Below are positions 9,905-20,098 of a stretch of DNA of 64,000 bases, in pieces; position 1 is the first letter of the stretch, and each line of letters starts with the position of its first letter. The position numbers were made by a program, and so were the translations under genes. The stretch is taken from the NCBI RefSeq assembly GCF_018294505.1, contig NC_057809.1:138420979-138484978 (forward strand), given 5' to 3'. The notes beneath the pieces were generated by a model that ran no database searches, was not told where the DNA came from, and saw only the letters and a list, made by a program, of their open reading frames with translations. Origin of the DNA: Triticum aestivum (lineage: Eukaryota > Streptophyta > Magnoliopsida > Poales > Poaceae).

Positions 9905-12900
9905 TAGAGAAAAATTAGTTGAAAGTTGATAGTAGCAATTATGCGGACTAGGTCCGTAAACTGAGGATTGTCCTCATTGCTTCATAGAAGGCTTATGTCC
10001 TTAATGCACCGCTCAGTGTGCTGAACCTCGAACGTTGTCTGTGGTTGTTGCGAACATCTGACATACACGTTTTGATAACTACGTGATAGTTCAGTTAAAC
10101 GGTTTAGAGTTGAGGCACCAAAGACGTTTTTGAAACATCGCGAAACATATGAGATGTTTTGAGGGCTGAAATTGGGATTTCAGGCTCGTGCCCATGTCAA
10201 GAGGTATAAGACCTCCGATGACTTTCTTAACCTGCAAACTAAGGAGAAAAGCTCAATTGTTGAGCTTGTGCTCAGATTGTCTGAGTACAACAATCATTTG
10301 AATCGAGTGGGAGTTGATCTTCCAGATAAGACAGTGATGGTTCTCCAAAGTCATTGCCACCAAGCTGTTAGAGCTTCGTGATGAACTATAACATATCAGG
10401 GATAGATATGATGATCCTTGAGGTATTCGCGATGTTTGACACCGCGAAAGTAGAAATCAAGAAGGAGCATCAATTGTTGATGGTTGGTGAAACCACTAGT
10501 TTCAAGAAGGGCAAGGGCAAGAAGGGATACTTCATGAAACGGCAAATCAGCTGCTGCTCTAGTGAAGAAACCCAAGGTAAAACCCAAACCCGAGACTAAG
10601 TGCTTCTGTAATAAGGGGAACAACCACTAGAGCAGAATTACCCTAGATACTTGGTAGATAAGAAGGCTGGCAAGGTCGATAGAAGTATATTGGATATACA
10701 TTGTGTTAATGTGTACTTTGCTAGTACTCCTAGTAGCACCAGGGTATTAGATACCGGTTCGGTTGCTAAGTGTTAGTAACTCGAAACAAAAGGCTACGGA
10801 ATAAACGGAGACTAGCTAAAGGTGAGCTGACGATATGTGTTGGAAGTTTTTCCAAGCTTGATATGATCAAGCATCGCACGCTCCCTCTACCAAAGAGATT
10901 GGTGTTAAACCTAAATAATTGTTATTTGGTGTTTGCGTTGAGCATAGACATGATTGGATTACGTCTATCGCAATACGGTTATTCATTTAAGGAGAATAAT
11001 GGTTACTCTGTTTATTTGAATAATACCTTCAATGGTCTTACACCTAAAATGAATGGTTTATTAAATCTCGATCGTAGTGATACACATGTTCATGCCAAAA
11101 GATAGTAATGATAGTACCACCTACTTGTGGCACTGCCACGTAAGTCATATCGGTATAAAACGCATGAAGAAGCTCCATATTGATGGATCTTTGGGCTCAC
11201 TCGTTTTTGAAAAGTTTGAGACATGCGAACCATGTCTATTGGTGTATATGCATGAAGAAACTCCATGCAAATGGACCGTTTTGACTCACTTGATTTTGAA
11301 TCACTTGAGACATGCAAATCATACCACATGGGCAAGATGACTGAAAAGCCTCGTTTTCAGTAAGATGGAACAAGATAGCAACTTGTTGGAAGTAACACAT
11401 TTTGATGTGTGCAGTCCAATGAGTGCTGAGGCATGCAGTGAATATCGTTATGTTCTTACTTCACAGATGATTCGAGTAGATGTTGAGTATATTTACTTGA
11501 TGAAACACAAGTCTGAATTATTGAATGGTTCAAGTAATTTCAGAGTGAAGTAGAAGATCATTGTGACAAGAGGATAAAATGTCTATGATATGATCATAGA
11601 GATGAATATCTGAGTTACGAGTTTTGGCACACAATTAAGACATTGTGGAAATTGTTTCGCAATTAATACCGCCTGGAACACCATAATGTGATGGTGTGTC
11701 CGAACATCATAGTTGCACCCTATTGGATATGGTGCGTACCATGATGTCTCTTATCGAATTACCACTATCGTTCATGGGTTAGGCATTAGAGACAACCACA
11801 TTCACTTTAAATAGGGCACCACGTAATTCCGATGAGATGACACCGTATGAATTATGGTTTAGAGAAACCTAAGTTGTCGTTTCTTAAAGTTTGGGGCTGC
11901 GACGCTTATGTGAAAAAGTTTCAGGTTGATAAGCTCGAACCCAAAGCGGATAAAATGCATCTTCATAGGACACCCAAAACAGTTGGGTATACCTCCTAAT
12001 TCAGATCCGAAAGCAATATGGATTGTTTCTAGAATCGGGTCCTTTCTCGAGGAAAAGTTTCTCTCGAAAGAATTGAGTGGGAGGATGGTGGAGACTTGAT
12101 GAGGTTATTGAACCGTCACTTCAACAAGTGTGTAGCAGGGCACAGGAAGTTGTTCCTGTGGCACGTACACCAACTGAAGTGGAAGCTTATGATAGTGATC
12201 ATGAAACTTCGGATCGAGTCACTACCAAACCTCGTGGGATGACAAGGATGCGTACTACTTCAGAGTGGTACGTAATCCTGTCTTGGAAGTCATGTTGCTA
12301 GACAACAATGAACCTACGAGCTATGGAGAAGCGATGGTGGGCCCGGATTCCGATAAATGGCTCAAGGCCATAAAACCCGAGAGAGGATCCATGTATGAAA
12401 ACAAAGTGTAGACTTTGGAAGAACTACTTGATGGTCGTAAGGCTGTTAGGTACATATGGATTTTGAAAGGAAGACAGACAATGATGGTAAGTGTCACCAT
12501 TGAGAAAGCTCGACTTGTCGTTAAGATGTTTTTCGACAAGTTCAAGGAGTTGACTACGATGAGACTTTCTCACTCGTAGCGATGCTAAGAGTCTGTTGGA
12601 ATTATATTAGCAATTACTGCATTATTTATGAAATCTTGCAGATAGGATGTCAAAACATTGTTTCCTCGACGATTCTTGAGGAAAGGTTGTATGTGATACA
12701 ACCGGAAGGTTTTGTCTATCCTGAAATATGCTAATAAGTATGCAAAGCTCCAGCAATCCTTCTGAGGACTGGAGTGAGCATCTCGGAGTTGGAATGTATG
12801 CTTTGATGATGATCAAAGATTTTGGGTGTATACAAAGTTTATGAGAAACTTGTATTTCCAAAGAAGTGAGTGGGAGCACTATAGAATTTCTGATGAGTAT

Positions 12901-13645
12901 ATGTTGTTGACATATTAATGATCAGAAATGACGTAGAATTTCTGGAAAGCATATAGGGTTATTTGGAAAGTGTTTTCAATGGAAAACCTGGATTAAGCTA
13001 CTTGAACATTGAGCATCAAGATCTATAAGGATAGATCAAAACGCTTAATAGTACTTTCAAATGAGCACATGCCTTGACGTGATCTTGAAGGTGTTCAAGA
13101 TGGATCAGTCAAAGAAGGAGTTCTTGCCTGAGTTGTAAGGTATGAAGTTAAGACTTAAAGCTCGACCATGGCAGAATAGAGAGAAAGGAACGAAGGTCGT
13201 CCCCTATGCTTAAGACATAGGCTCTACAGTATGCTATGCTGTGTACCGCACCTGAAGTGTGCTTTACCATGAGTCAGTCAAGGGGTACAAGAGTGATCCA
13301 AGAATGGATCACAGGACAGCGGTCAAAGTTATCCTTAGTAACTAGTGGACTAAGGAATTTTCTCAATTATGGAGGTGGTAAAAGAGTTCGTCGTAAAGGG
13401 TTACGTCGATGCAAGCTTAACACCTATCCGGATAGCTCTGAGTAGAGATACCGGATACGTATAATGGAGCAACAATTTAGAATAGCTCCAAGTAGAACAG
13501 TTATTTGGAATAGCTCCAAATAGAACGTGGTAGCTGCATCTAGGAGATGACATAGAGATTTGTAAAGCACACACGGATCTGAAAGGTTCAGACCCGTTGA
13601 CTATAACCTCTCTCACAAGCATAACATGATCAAACCCAGAACTCA
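9905..13645 (+). pseudogene. Copia-3 gag-pol relic
   Basis: All copia domains can be traced in order but in shifting frames. Gag pieces lie at about 9905-10600. The zinc knuckle near 10590-10635 is destroyed: CFCNKGNNH followed by a stop. The protease motif DTGS survives at 10750-10761. A pre-integrase zinc domain begins YLWHCHVSHIGIKRMKKLH (about 11120) and contains an 88-bp tandem duplication. Integrase fragments span 11365-12060. Reverse transcriptase fragments span about 12340-12960, where the catalytic YVDD reads YVVD (12900-12911). RNase H pieces lie at about 13210-13640. The longest remaining ORFs are only about 110 codons. The element cannot make functional enzymes, so its recent movement must have used proteins supplied by another copia copy or happened just before decay. 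Confidence 0.9.
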
Positions 13646-13647
13646 TC

Positions 13648-13789
13648 GAGTGTTAATCACATGGTAAATGTGAACTAGATTATTGACTCTAGTAAACTCT
13701 TTGGGTGTTAGTCACATGGGGATGTGACCTTGAGTGTTAATCACATATCGATGTGAACTAGATTATTGACTCTAGTGCAAGTGGGAGAC
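13648..13789 (+). repeat. Pre-polypurine direct repeats and purine tract of Copia-3
   Basis: Units of the type GTGAACTAGATTATTGACTC recur, separated by TTAGTCACATGGGGATGTG-type units. They run into GCAAGTGGGAGAC, the purine tract, directly before the 3' LTR at 13790. Copia-4 has the same arrangement at 47868-48002. Confidence 0.7.
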
Positions 13790-15536
13790 TGTTGGAAATA
13801 TGCCCTAGAGGCAATAATAAATTGATTATTATTATATTTCCTTGTTCATGATAATCGTTTATTATCCATGCTAGAATTGTATTGATAGGAAACTCAGATA
13901 CATGTGTGGATACATAGACAACACCATGTCCCTAGTAAGCCTCTAGTTGACTAGCTCGTTAATCAATAGATGGTTACGGTTTCCTGACCATGGACATTGG
14001 ATGTCGTTGATAACGGGATCACATCATTAGGAGAATGATGTGATGGACAAGACCCAATCCTAAGCCTAGCACAAGATCATGTAGTTCGTATGCTAAAGCT
14101 TTTCTAATGTCAAGTATCATTTCCTTAGACCATGAGATTGTGCAACTCCCGGATACCGTAGGAGTGCTTTGGGTGTGCCAAACGTCACAACGTAACTGGG
14201 TGGCTATAAAGGTACACTACGGGTATCTCTGAAAGTGTCTGTTGGGTTGGCACGAATCGAGATTGGGATTTTGTCACTCCGTGTAAACGGAGAGGTATCT
14301 CTGGGCCCACTCGGTAGGACATCATCATAATGTGCACAATGTGACCAAGGGGTTGATCACGGGATGATGTGTTACGGAACGAGTAAAGAGACTTGCCGGT
14401 AACGAGATTGAACAAGGTATCGGTATACCGACGATCGAATCTCGGGCAAGTACCATACCGCTAGACAAAGGGAATTGTATACGGGATTGATTGAGTCCTT
14501 GACATCGTGGTTCATCCGATGAGATCATCGTGGAACATGTGGGAGCCAACATGGGTATCCAGATCCCGCTGTTGGTTATTGACCGGAGAACATCTCGGTC
14601 ATGACTACATGTCTCCCGAACCCGTAGGGTCTACACACTTAAGGTTCGATGACGCTAGGGTTATAAAGGAAGTTTGTATGTGGTTACCGAATGTTGTTCG
14701 GAGTCCCGGATGAGATCCCGGACGTCACGAGGAGTTCCGGAATGGTCCGGAGGTAAAGATTTATATATAGGAAGTCCTGTTTCGGCCATCGGGACAAGTT
14801 TCGGGGTCATCGGTATTGTACCGGGACCACCGGAAGGGTCCCGGGGGCCCACCGGGTGGGGCCACCTGCCCCGGGGGCCACATGGGCTGTAGGGGGTGCG
14901 CCTTGGCCTACATGGGCCAAGGGCACCAGCCCCTAGAGGCCCATGCGCCAAGATATAGGAAAAAGGGGAGAGTCCTAAAGGGGAAGGCACCTCCGAGGTG
15001 CCTTGGGGAGGATGGACTCCTCCCCCCCTCTTAGCCGCACCCCTTCCTTGGAGGAAGGGGCAAGGCTGCGCCTCCCCCCTCTCCCCTGCCCCTATATATA
15101 GTGGAGGGGAGGGAGGGCATCCATACCTGAGCCCTTGGCGCCTCCCTCCCTCCCGTGACACCTCCTCCTCTCCCGTAGGTGCTTGGCGAAGCCCTGCAGG
15201 ATTGCCACGCTCCTCCATCACCACCACGCCGTTGTGCTGCTGCTGGATGGAGTCTTCCTCAACCTCTCCCTCTCTCCTTGCTGGATCAAGGCGTGGGAGA
15301 CATCGTCGAGCTGTACGTGTGTTGAACGCGGAGGTGCCGTCCGTTCGGCACTAGGATCATCGGTGATCTGAATCACGACGAGTACGACTCCATCAACCCC
15401 GTTCACTTGAACGCTTCCGCTTAGCGATCTACAAGGGTATGTAGATGCACTCTCCTTCCCCTCGTTGCTAGTCTCTCCATAGATAGATCTTGGTGACACG
15501 TAGGAAAATTTTGAATTTCTGCTACGTTCCCCAACA
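13790..15536 (+). repeat. Copia-3 3' LTR (1747 bp)
   Basis: It has the same sequence as 6852-8599 apart from one missing G. It ends CCCCAACA and is followed by ATAAG and the resumed Gypsy-1 LTR. Confidence 0.97.
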
Positions 15537-16174
15537 ATAAGTTCTCTTTGGAGACATTCGATGTAATAAGTGTGTGATTGCTACTCTGTTATAAATCCTT
15601 TGAGTACTGTGTGTGTCAGCATTACTGATCCAGGGATGACACTGAAGCACAGAGACTTTACCATCTGAGGTCGGGTCGCTACACAACCATATGGCTCCTG
15701 CCAGTTGCCGATAACTCAGTTACAAAACATGATCATCTCATACAATAAAATATAGCATCACGTCTTGACCATATCACATCACAACATGCCCTGCAAAAAC
15801 AAGTTAGACGTCCTCTACTTTGTTGTTGCAAGTTTTATGTGCCAGCTACGGGCTTAGCAAGAACCGTTCTTACCTACGCATCAAAACCACAATGGTAGTT
15901 TGTCAAGTTGGTGCTGTTTTAACCTTCGCAAGGACCGGGCGTAGCCACACTCGGTTCAACTAAAGTTGGAGAAACTGACACCCGCCAGCCACCTGTGTGC
16001 AAAGCACGTTGGTAGAACCAGTCTCGCGTAAGCGTACACGTAATGTCGGTCCGGGCCGCTTCATCGAACAATACCGCCGAACCAAAGTATGACATGCTGG
16101 TAAGCAGTATGACTTATATCGCCCACAACTCACTTGTGTTCTACTCGTGCATATAACATCAATGCATAAAACCT

Positions 16175-16187
16175 GGCTTTGATACCA
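16175..16187 (-). other. Copia-2 primer binding site
   Basis: Minus strand TGGTATCAAAGCC, one base after the LTR end. It is the closest match in this window to the initiator-Met tRNA complement. Confidence 0.82.
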
Positions 16188-16188
16188 C

Positions 16189-17911
16189 TGTTGGGGAAAA
16201 TAGTAATTCCAAAAAAATTCCTACGCACACGCAAGATCATGGTATGCATAGCAACGAGAGGGGAGTGTGTTGTCTACGTACCCTCGTAGACCTAAAGTGG
16301 AAGCGTTAGCACAATGCGGTTGCTGTAGTCGTACGTCTTCATGATCCGACCGATCAAGTACCGAACGTACGGCACCTCCAAGTTCAGCACACGTTCAGCC
16401 CGATGACGTCCCTTGAACTCCGATCCAGCCGAGTGTTGAGGGAGAGTTTCGTCAGCACGACGGTGTGGTGAAGATGTTGATGTTCTACCGACGCAGAGCT
16501 TCGCCTAAGCACCGCTACAGTATTATCGGGGTGGACTATGGTGGAGGGGGGCACCACACACGGCTAAGAGATCAATGATCTAATGTTGTGTCTCTAGGGT
16601 GCCCCCTGCCCCTGTATATGAAGGAGCAAGGGGGGTGCGGCCGGCCAGGGCATAGGCGCGCCAGGAGGAGTCCTACTCCCACCGGGAGTAGGACTCCCCC
16701 CCCCCCTTTCCTAGTTGGATTAGGACTTGGGAGGGGGAAGAAGGAAAGAGGGGGGCCGCCCCCCTTGCCCTAAACCAATTCGGTTTGGGCCTTGGGGGGC
16801 GCGCCCCACACTTCCTTAGCTTCCCTCCTTTTCCACTAAGGCCCATGTAGGCCCATTAAGCCCCCGGGTGGTTCCGGTAACCTCCCGGTACTCCAGTAAA
16901 ATCCCGGTTTCACCCGGAACACTTCCGATATCCAAACATAAGCTTCCAATATATCAATCTTCATGTCTCAACCATTTCGAGACTCCTCGTCATGTCCGTG
17001 ATCACATCCAGGACTCCGAACAACCTTCGGTACATTAAAACATAAAACTCATAATATAACTGTCATCGTAGCGTTAAGCATGCGGACCCTACGGGTTCGA
17101 GAACTATGTAGACATGACCGAGACACGTCTCCGGTCAATAACCAATAGCGGAACCTGTATGCTCATATTGGCTCCCACATATTCTATGAAGATCTTTATC
17201 GGTCAAACCGCATAACAACATACGTTGTTCCCTTTGTCATCGGTATGTTACTTGCCCGAGATTCGATCGTCGGTATCTCAATACCTAGTTCAATCTCGTT
17301 ACCGGCAAGTCTCTTTACTCGTTCCGTAATACCTCATCCTGCAACTAACTCATCAGTTGCGATGCTTGCAAGGCTTAAGTGATGTGTATTACCGAGTGGG
17401 CCCAGAGATACCTCTCCGACAATCGGAGTGACAAATCCTAATATCGAAATACGCCAACCCAACAAGTACCTTCGGAGACACCTGTAGAGCACCTTTATAA
17501 TCACCCAGTTACGTTGTGACGTTTGGTAGCACACAAAGTGTTCCTCCGCTAACGGGAGTTGCATAATCTCATAGTCATAGGAGCATGTATAAGTCATGAA
17601 GAAAGCAATAGCAACATACTAAACGATCGAGTGATAAGCTAACGGAATGGGTCAAGTCAATCACATCATTCTCCTAAGGATGTGATCCCGTTAATCAAAT
17701 GACAACTCATGTCTATGGTTAGGAAACATAACCATCTTTGATCAATGAGCTAGTCAAGTAGAGGCATACTAGTGACACTCTGTTTGTCTATGTATTCACA
17801 CATGTATTGTGTTTCCGGTTAATACAATTCTAGCATGAATAATAAACATTTATCATGATATAAGGAAATAAATAATAACTTTATTATTGCCTCTAGGGCA
17901 TATTTCCTTCA
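16189..17911 (-). repeat. Copia-2 5' LTR (1723 bp)
   Basis: Minus strand, starting TGAAGGAAATATGCC and ending TTCCCCAACA. The TATA region is weak (CATATACA near 16612-16619). A perfect 14-bp inverted repeat (16667-16680 with 16684-16697, 3-nt loop) lies about 50 bp upstream. Confidence 0.92.
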
Positions 17912-18342
17912 GGATGGTTATATGATCCAATTATATTTGCATTGTTAAGAGATTTCACTAGTGAAAGTATGGACCCTAGGCCTCATTTTCAAGCATTGCA
18001 ATACCATTTTTGTGCCCGCTTACTATTTGTTACCTTGCTGTTTTTATTTATTCAAATTATAAAAATATATTTCTACCATCCACATCACACTTTTATTACC
18101 ATCTCTTCGCCGAACTAGTGCACCTATACAAATTACCATTGTATTTGGTGTGTTGGGGACACAAGAGACTCTTTGTTATTTGGTTGCAGGGTTGGTTGAG
18201 AGAGACCATCTTCATCCTATGCCTCCCACGGATTGATAAACCTTAGGTCATCCACTTGAGGGAAACTTTTTACTATCCTACAAAACTCTGCGCTTGGAGG
18301 CCCAACACAAGTCTACAAGAACAAGTTGTGTATTAGACATCA
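17912..18342 (+). repeat. Element A 5' LTR, 3'-terminal 431 bp
   Basis: It begins at the Copia-2 junction with GGATGGTTATATGATCC and ends TTAGACATCA. It aligns base for base in length with 24229-24659, with scattered substitutions. Confidence 0.88.
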
Positions 18343-18352
18343 AGCTCTTTTC

Positions 18353-18370
18353 TGACGCCATTATCGGGGA
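18353..18370 (+). other. Element A primer binding site (tRNA-Asp type, diverged)
   Basis: TGACGCCATTATCGGGGA compares with the complement of the plant tRNA-Asp 3' end, TGGCGCCGTTGCCGGGGA, which is intact in Element B. Confidence 0.65.
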
Positions 18371-18465
18371 GGTGAGTGCTTGAAGGTATATCTTTAGATC
18401 TTGCAATTGAATCTTTTAGTTTCTTGTTTTATCACTAGTTTGGTTAAAAAAGAAAACTACAAAAA

Positions 18466-18777
18466 ATGGAATTGAGGTTGCATCATATTGTTGATCATCT
18501 TTATAATATCTTTCTTGAAAATGATGGATCAGAAAATTGTGCTCAATTGTTAGAAGAAGAAGTCAATAAAATGTTTGGCACAAAATATTTGAATGATGAG
18601 CATGATTGCAATGTTGTTAGTATGAATTCTTTGAATATCCAAAATGCTAATGATTATTGCACTAGTCATGAGAAAAATGTTTATTATAAGCATGTCAATT
18701 TTTGTGGAGTGCATAAAGTTTGTGAAGACGTGCCTTATAGGGAAGATAGCTTTTGTAAGACGCATAAACATGATTGA
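18466..18777 (+). CDS. Element A ORF1, unknown protein, 103 aa
   Basis: It starts ATGGAATTGAGG about 95 bp after the primer site, which is the expected place for a first retroelement ORF. The product (MELRLHHIVDHLYNIFLEND...) is acidic, rich in Asn, Asp and His, and has several Cys and His residues spread through the second half. I do not recognise a domain. ORF2 begins 9 bp after its stop, so the two may be pieces of one longer ancestral ORF split by TGA 18775-18777. Function is unknown. It could be a degenerate Gag-like N-terminus, but nothing in the sequence shows that. Confidence 0.45.
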   Translation: MELRLHHIVDHLYNIFLENDGSENCAQLLEEEVNKMFGTKYLNDEHDCNVVSMNSLNIQNANDYCTSHEKNVYYKHVNFCGVHKVCEDVPYREDSFCKTHKHD

Positions 18778-18786
18778 ACCAATTCT

Positions 18787-19149
18787 TTGCTCAAAGTGAT
18801 AGATGAATTCGCTACAAAATTATGTTCTCTTTGTCCTATTACTTGTGATCTTTGCAATAAAGTTGGTGATCTTAATTTCAAATGCATGCTTTTTCATGAT
18901 CGAAGTGTGTCCAAATATTGCAATAAGTTGATCACTCTTGAACTTTATAATGAGCTCTGTCAATTTTTGGGGAGTGAAGAATTGACACATAAAAATAGTT
19001 GGTTTGAAGTATTCTTTCTCACAGATGACATTGAAACTAAACTAAAGAATATCTATATGTTTTGCATGGTAACTTTCAATGAGAATGCTTATATTGCCAA
19101 CTATAGAAAGATGGGAAAACCAATAGAATATAAAAGGAATACTGATTAA
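18787..19149 (+). CDS. Element A ORF2, unknown protein, 120 aa
   Basis: It follows ORF1 by a few bases and ends at TAA 19147-19149. The N-terminal third contains a Cys cluster (LCSLCPITCDLCNK) reminiscent of a small zinc-binding knot, though spacing does not fit the retroviral CCHC pattern. The remainder is Asn-, Leu- and Phe-rich with no motif I know. It shares frame-neighbourhood, base composition and Asn/Asp bias with ORF1 and ORF3, suggesting one decayed coding block. Whether it is translated is unknown. Confidence 0.4.
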   Translation: MLKVIDEFATKLCSLCPITCDLCNKVGDLNFKCMLFHDRSVSKYCNKLITLELYNELCQFLGSEELTHKNSWFEVFFLTDDIETKLKNIYMFCMVTFNENAYIANYRKMGKPIEYKRNTD

Positions 19150-19276
19150 AGGGTAAAGATTTCCAGTTTCCCTCCCATTGTCTCTCGTGATGAAATAGGT
19201 GACGAGGATGAGCTCCCTATTCAACCAATCTCATCAATAAGAAGCTTGAAAAAAATTAATTAAACCCACATGTGAT

Positions 19277-20098
19277 GTGGTGAAGAAGAAGAAAAGAAGA
19301 AAGAATAGAGGTAAAAAGGTATCTTTCCCAAATAGAGTTGCTGCTATTATTTTTGTGCCTCATGAAAATGAATCAAAAATAATTGTGGAGGATGATGCAC
19401 TTGATGATGATATTGCTTCTATGTCTTATGGCACAATGCCCGAGAGAACTATTGATGATGATTTTGTTATGCCCGTTGCTTGTTGTGATGATTGTGATTG
19501 GGAAGATAATGATACTTCTTATAATCTTGGAAATCTTTTTGGCACCAAATTGGGAAATTATGATGATAACAATTACTATACCATTGGTGCTATTCATACT
19601 ATTAATGATGAGAATGATTATGCTTATGATATGTCGAGCCACAAGCTTGGGGATGCTATGGTTCATGAGAATGACATGTTTGAGAATTTATTTGCTGCAA
19701 CTAATGGTTGTCCCAAGCTTGTGGATGCTATGTCTAATGAAGATGATCTTTTTAGCCCCCCTACTTTGGATGATCAAATTTGCTATGATGATTGCATGCC
19801 TCCTATCTATGATGAGAACAAAGTTGCTACTTACGATGATTATTGTGATGATACTTATGTTATAAAAAGTAGTGAAAATTATTGTCATAATTTTGAATAT
19901 CCTTTTACTGATCATTACTCTTCTTATGTGGAAACAATTTATAGTATTCGAGTTTCATATGATACTCCCACCATTGTGAATGAGAAGAAATTAACTTATG
20001 TGGAGAGTAATAAAAATTCTATGCTTGTGGATCATGAAAAGAATGTTTTATGTGATGGTTATATTGATGAATCTATTCATGATGCTACTGAAAACTAA
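19277..20098 (+). CDS. Element A ORF3, acidic Asp/Asn/Tyr-rich protein of unknown function, 273 aa
   Basis: This is the longest open frame in Element A. It starts with a strongly basic patch (MVKKKKRRKNRGKK, like a nuclear or nucleolar targeting signal). The rest is very acidic: Asp/Glu clusters (VEDDALDDDIASM, CCDDCDWEDND), repeated YDD/NDE motifs, and paired Cys residues. A loosely repeated unit of the form KLGDAMVHENDMFENL / KLVDAMSNEDDLFSPP occurs twice (about residues 122 and 147). No protease, polymerase, integrase or Gag domain is visible. It is followed by the AT-rich noncoding modules. It could be an unrelated protein captured by the element or a coding-looking remnant; codon structure over 273 codons without a stop in AT-rich DNA favours past coding. 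Confidence 0.55.
   Translation: MVKKKKRRKNRGKKVSFPNRVAAIIFVPHENESKIIVEDDALDDDIASMSYGTMPERTIDDDFVMPVACCDDCDWEDNDTSYNLGNLFGTKLGNYDDNNYYTIGAIHTINDENDYAYDMSSHKLGDAMVHENDMFENLFAATNGCPKLVDAMSNEDDLFSPPTLDDQICYDDCMPPIYDENKVATYDDYCDDTYVIKSSENYCHNFEYPFTDHYSSYVETIYSIRVSYDTPTIVNEKKLTYVESNKNSMLVDHEKNVLCDGYIDESIHDATEN

Larger units (their letters stand above)
6852..15536 (+). mobile_element. Copia-3: complete Ty1/copia element, recent insertion, coding region decayed
   Basis: It is 8685 bp long, flanked by perfect 5-bp target duplications ATAAG (6847-6851 and 15537-15541), and inserted in the Gypsy-1 3' LTR. Order: 5' LTR, primer site, leader of about 1.3 kb, broken gag-pol, purine tract, 3' LTR. The LTRs are the same along their whole length except one G in a G run near 7939 (six in the left copy, five in the right). 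This marks a very recent transposition, yet the interior has many stops and shifts. Confidence 0.97.
3911..15683 (+). mobile_element. Gypsy-1: chromovirus-type LTR retrotransposon, 3' part, interrupted by Copia-3
   Basis: It comprises the polyprotein C-terminus, polypurine tract and 3' LTR. Copia-1 cuts the left side and Copia-3 (6852-15536) sits inside the LTR. The right end GGTCGCTACA meets Copia-2 leader sequence at 15684, showing Gypsy-1 inserted into Copia-2. The right target-site copy would be CAACC (15684-15688); the left partner is outside the window. Confidence 0.85.
4271..15683 (+). repeat. Gypsy-1 3' LTR, split into 4271-6851 and 15542-15683
   Basis: It starts TGTAACATCC and ends GGTCGCTACA. 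Removing Copia-3 and one ATAAG target copy gives an LTR of about 2.72 kb. It carries an AT-rich U3, a TATA box at 4895-4903 followed by a very GC-rich stretch, a palindrome cluster at 5192-5254, and about 1.5 kb of U5-like sequence. The proline-, alanine- and arginine-rich ORFs at about 4675-5116 are products of the GC-rich stretch, not genes. Confidence 0.8.
15684..17911 (-). mobile_element. Copia-2: Ty1/copia element, 5' LTR and start of leader only
   Basis: Minus strand: 5' LTR (17911 down to 16189), primer site, then about 505 bp of leader that closely matches the Copia-1 leader at 1687-2200. Gypsy-1 is inserted at 15683/15684, so the rest of Copia-2 should lie left of the window. Its right end is inserted in the 5' LTR of Element A; the right target copy would be GGATG (17912-17916). 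Confidence 0.88.

Noticed and set aside
14661..15227. 188-codon minus-strand ORF, Pro/Gly-rich
   Set aside because: It is inside the Copia-3 3' LTR. A one-base G-run difference in the 5' LTR splits the same frame, showing it is not maintained.
19373..19915. ORFs in other frames of Element A (Ile- or Met/Leu-rich)
   Set aside because: These are shadows of the Asp/Asn-rich ORF3 on the same DNA.
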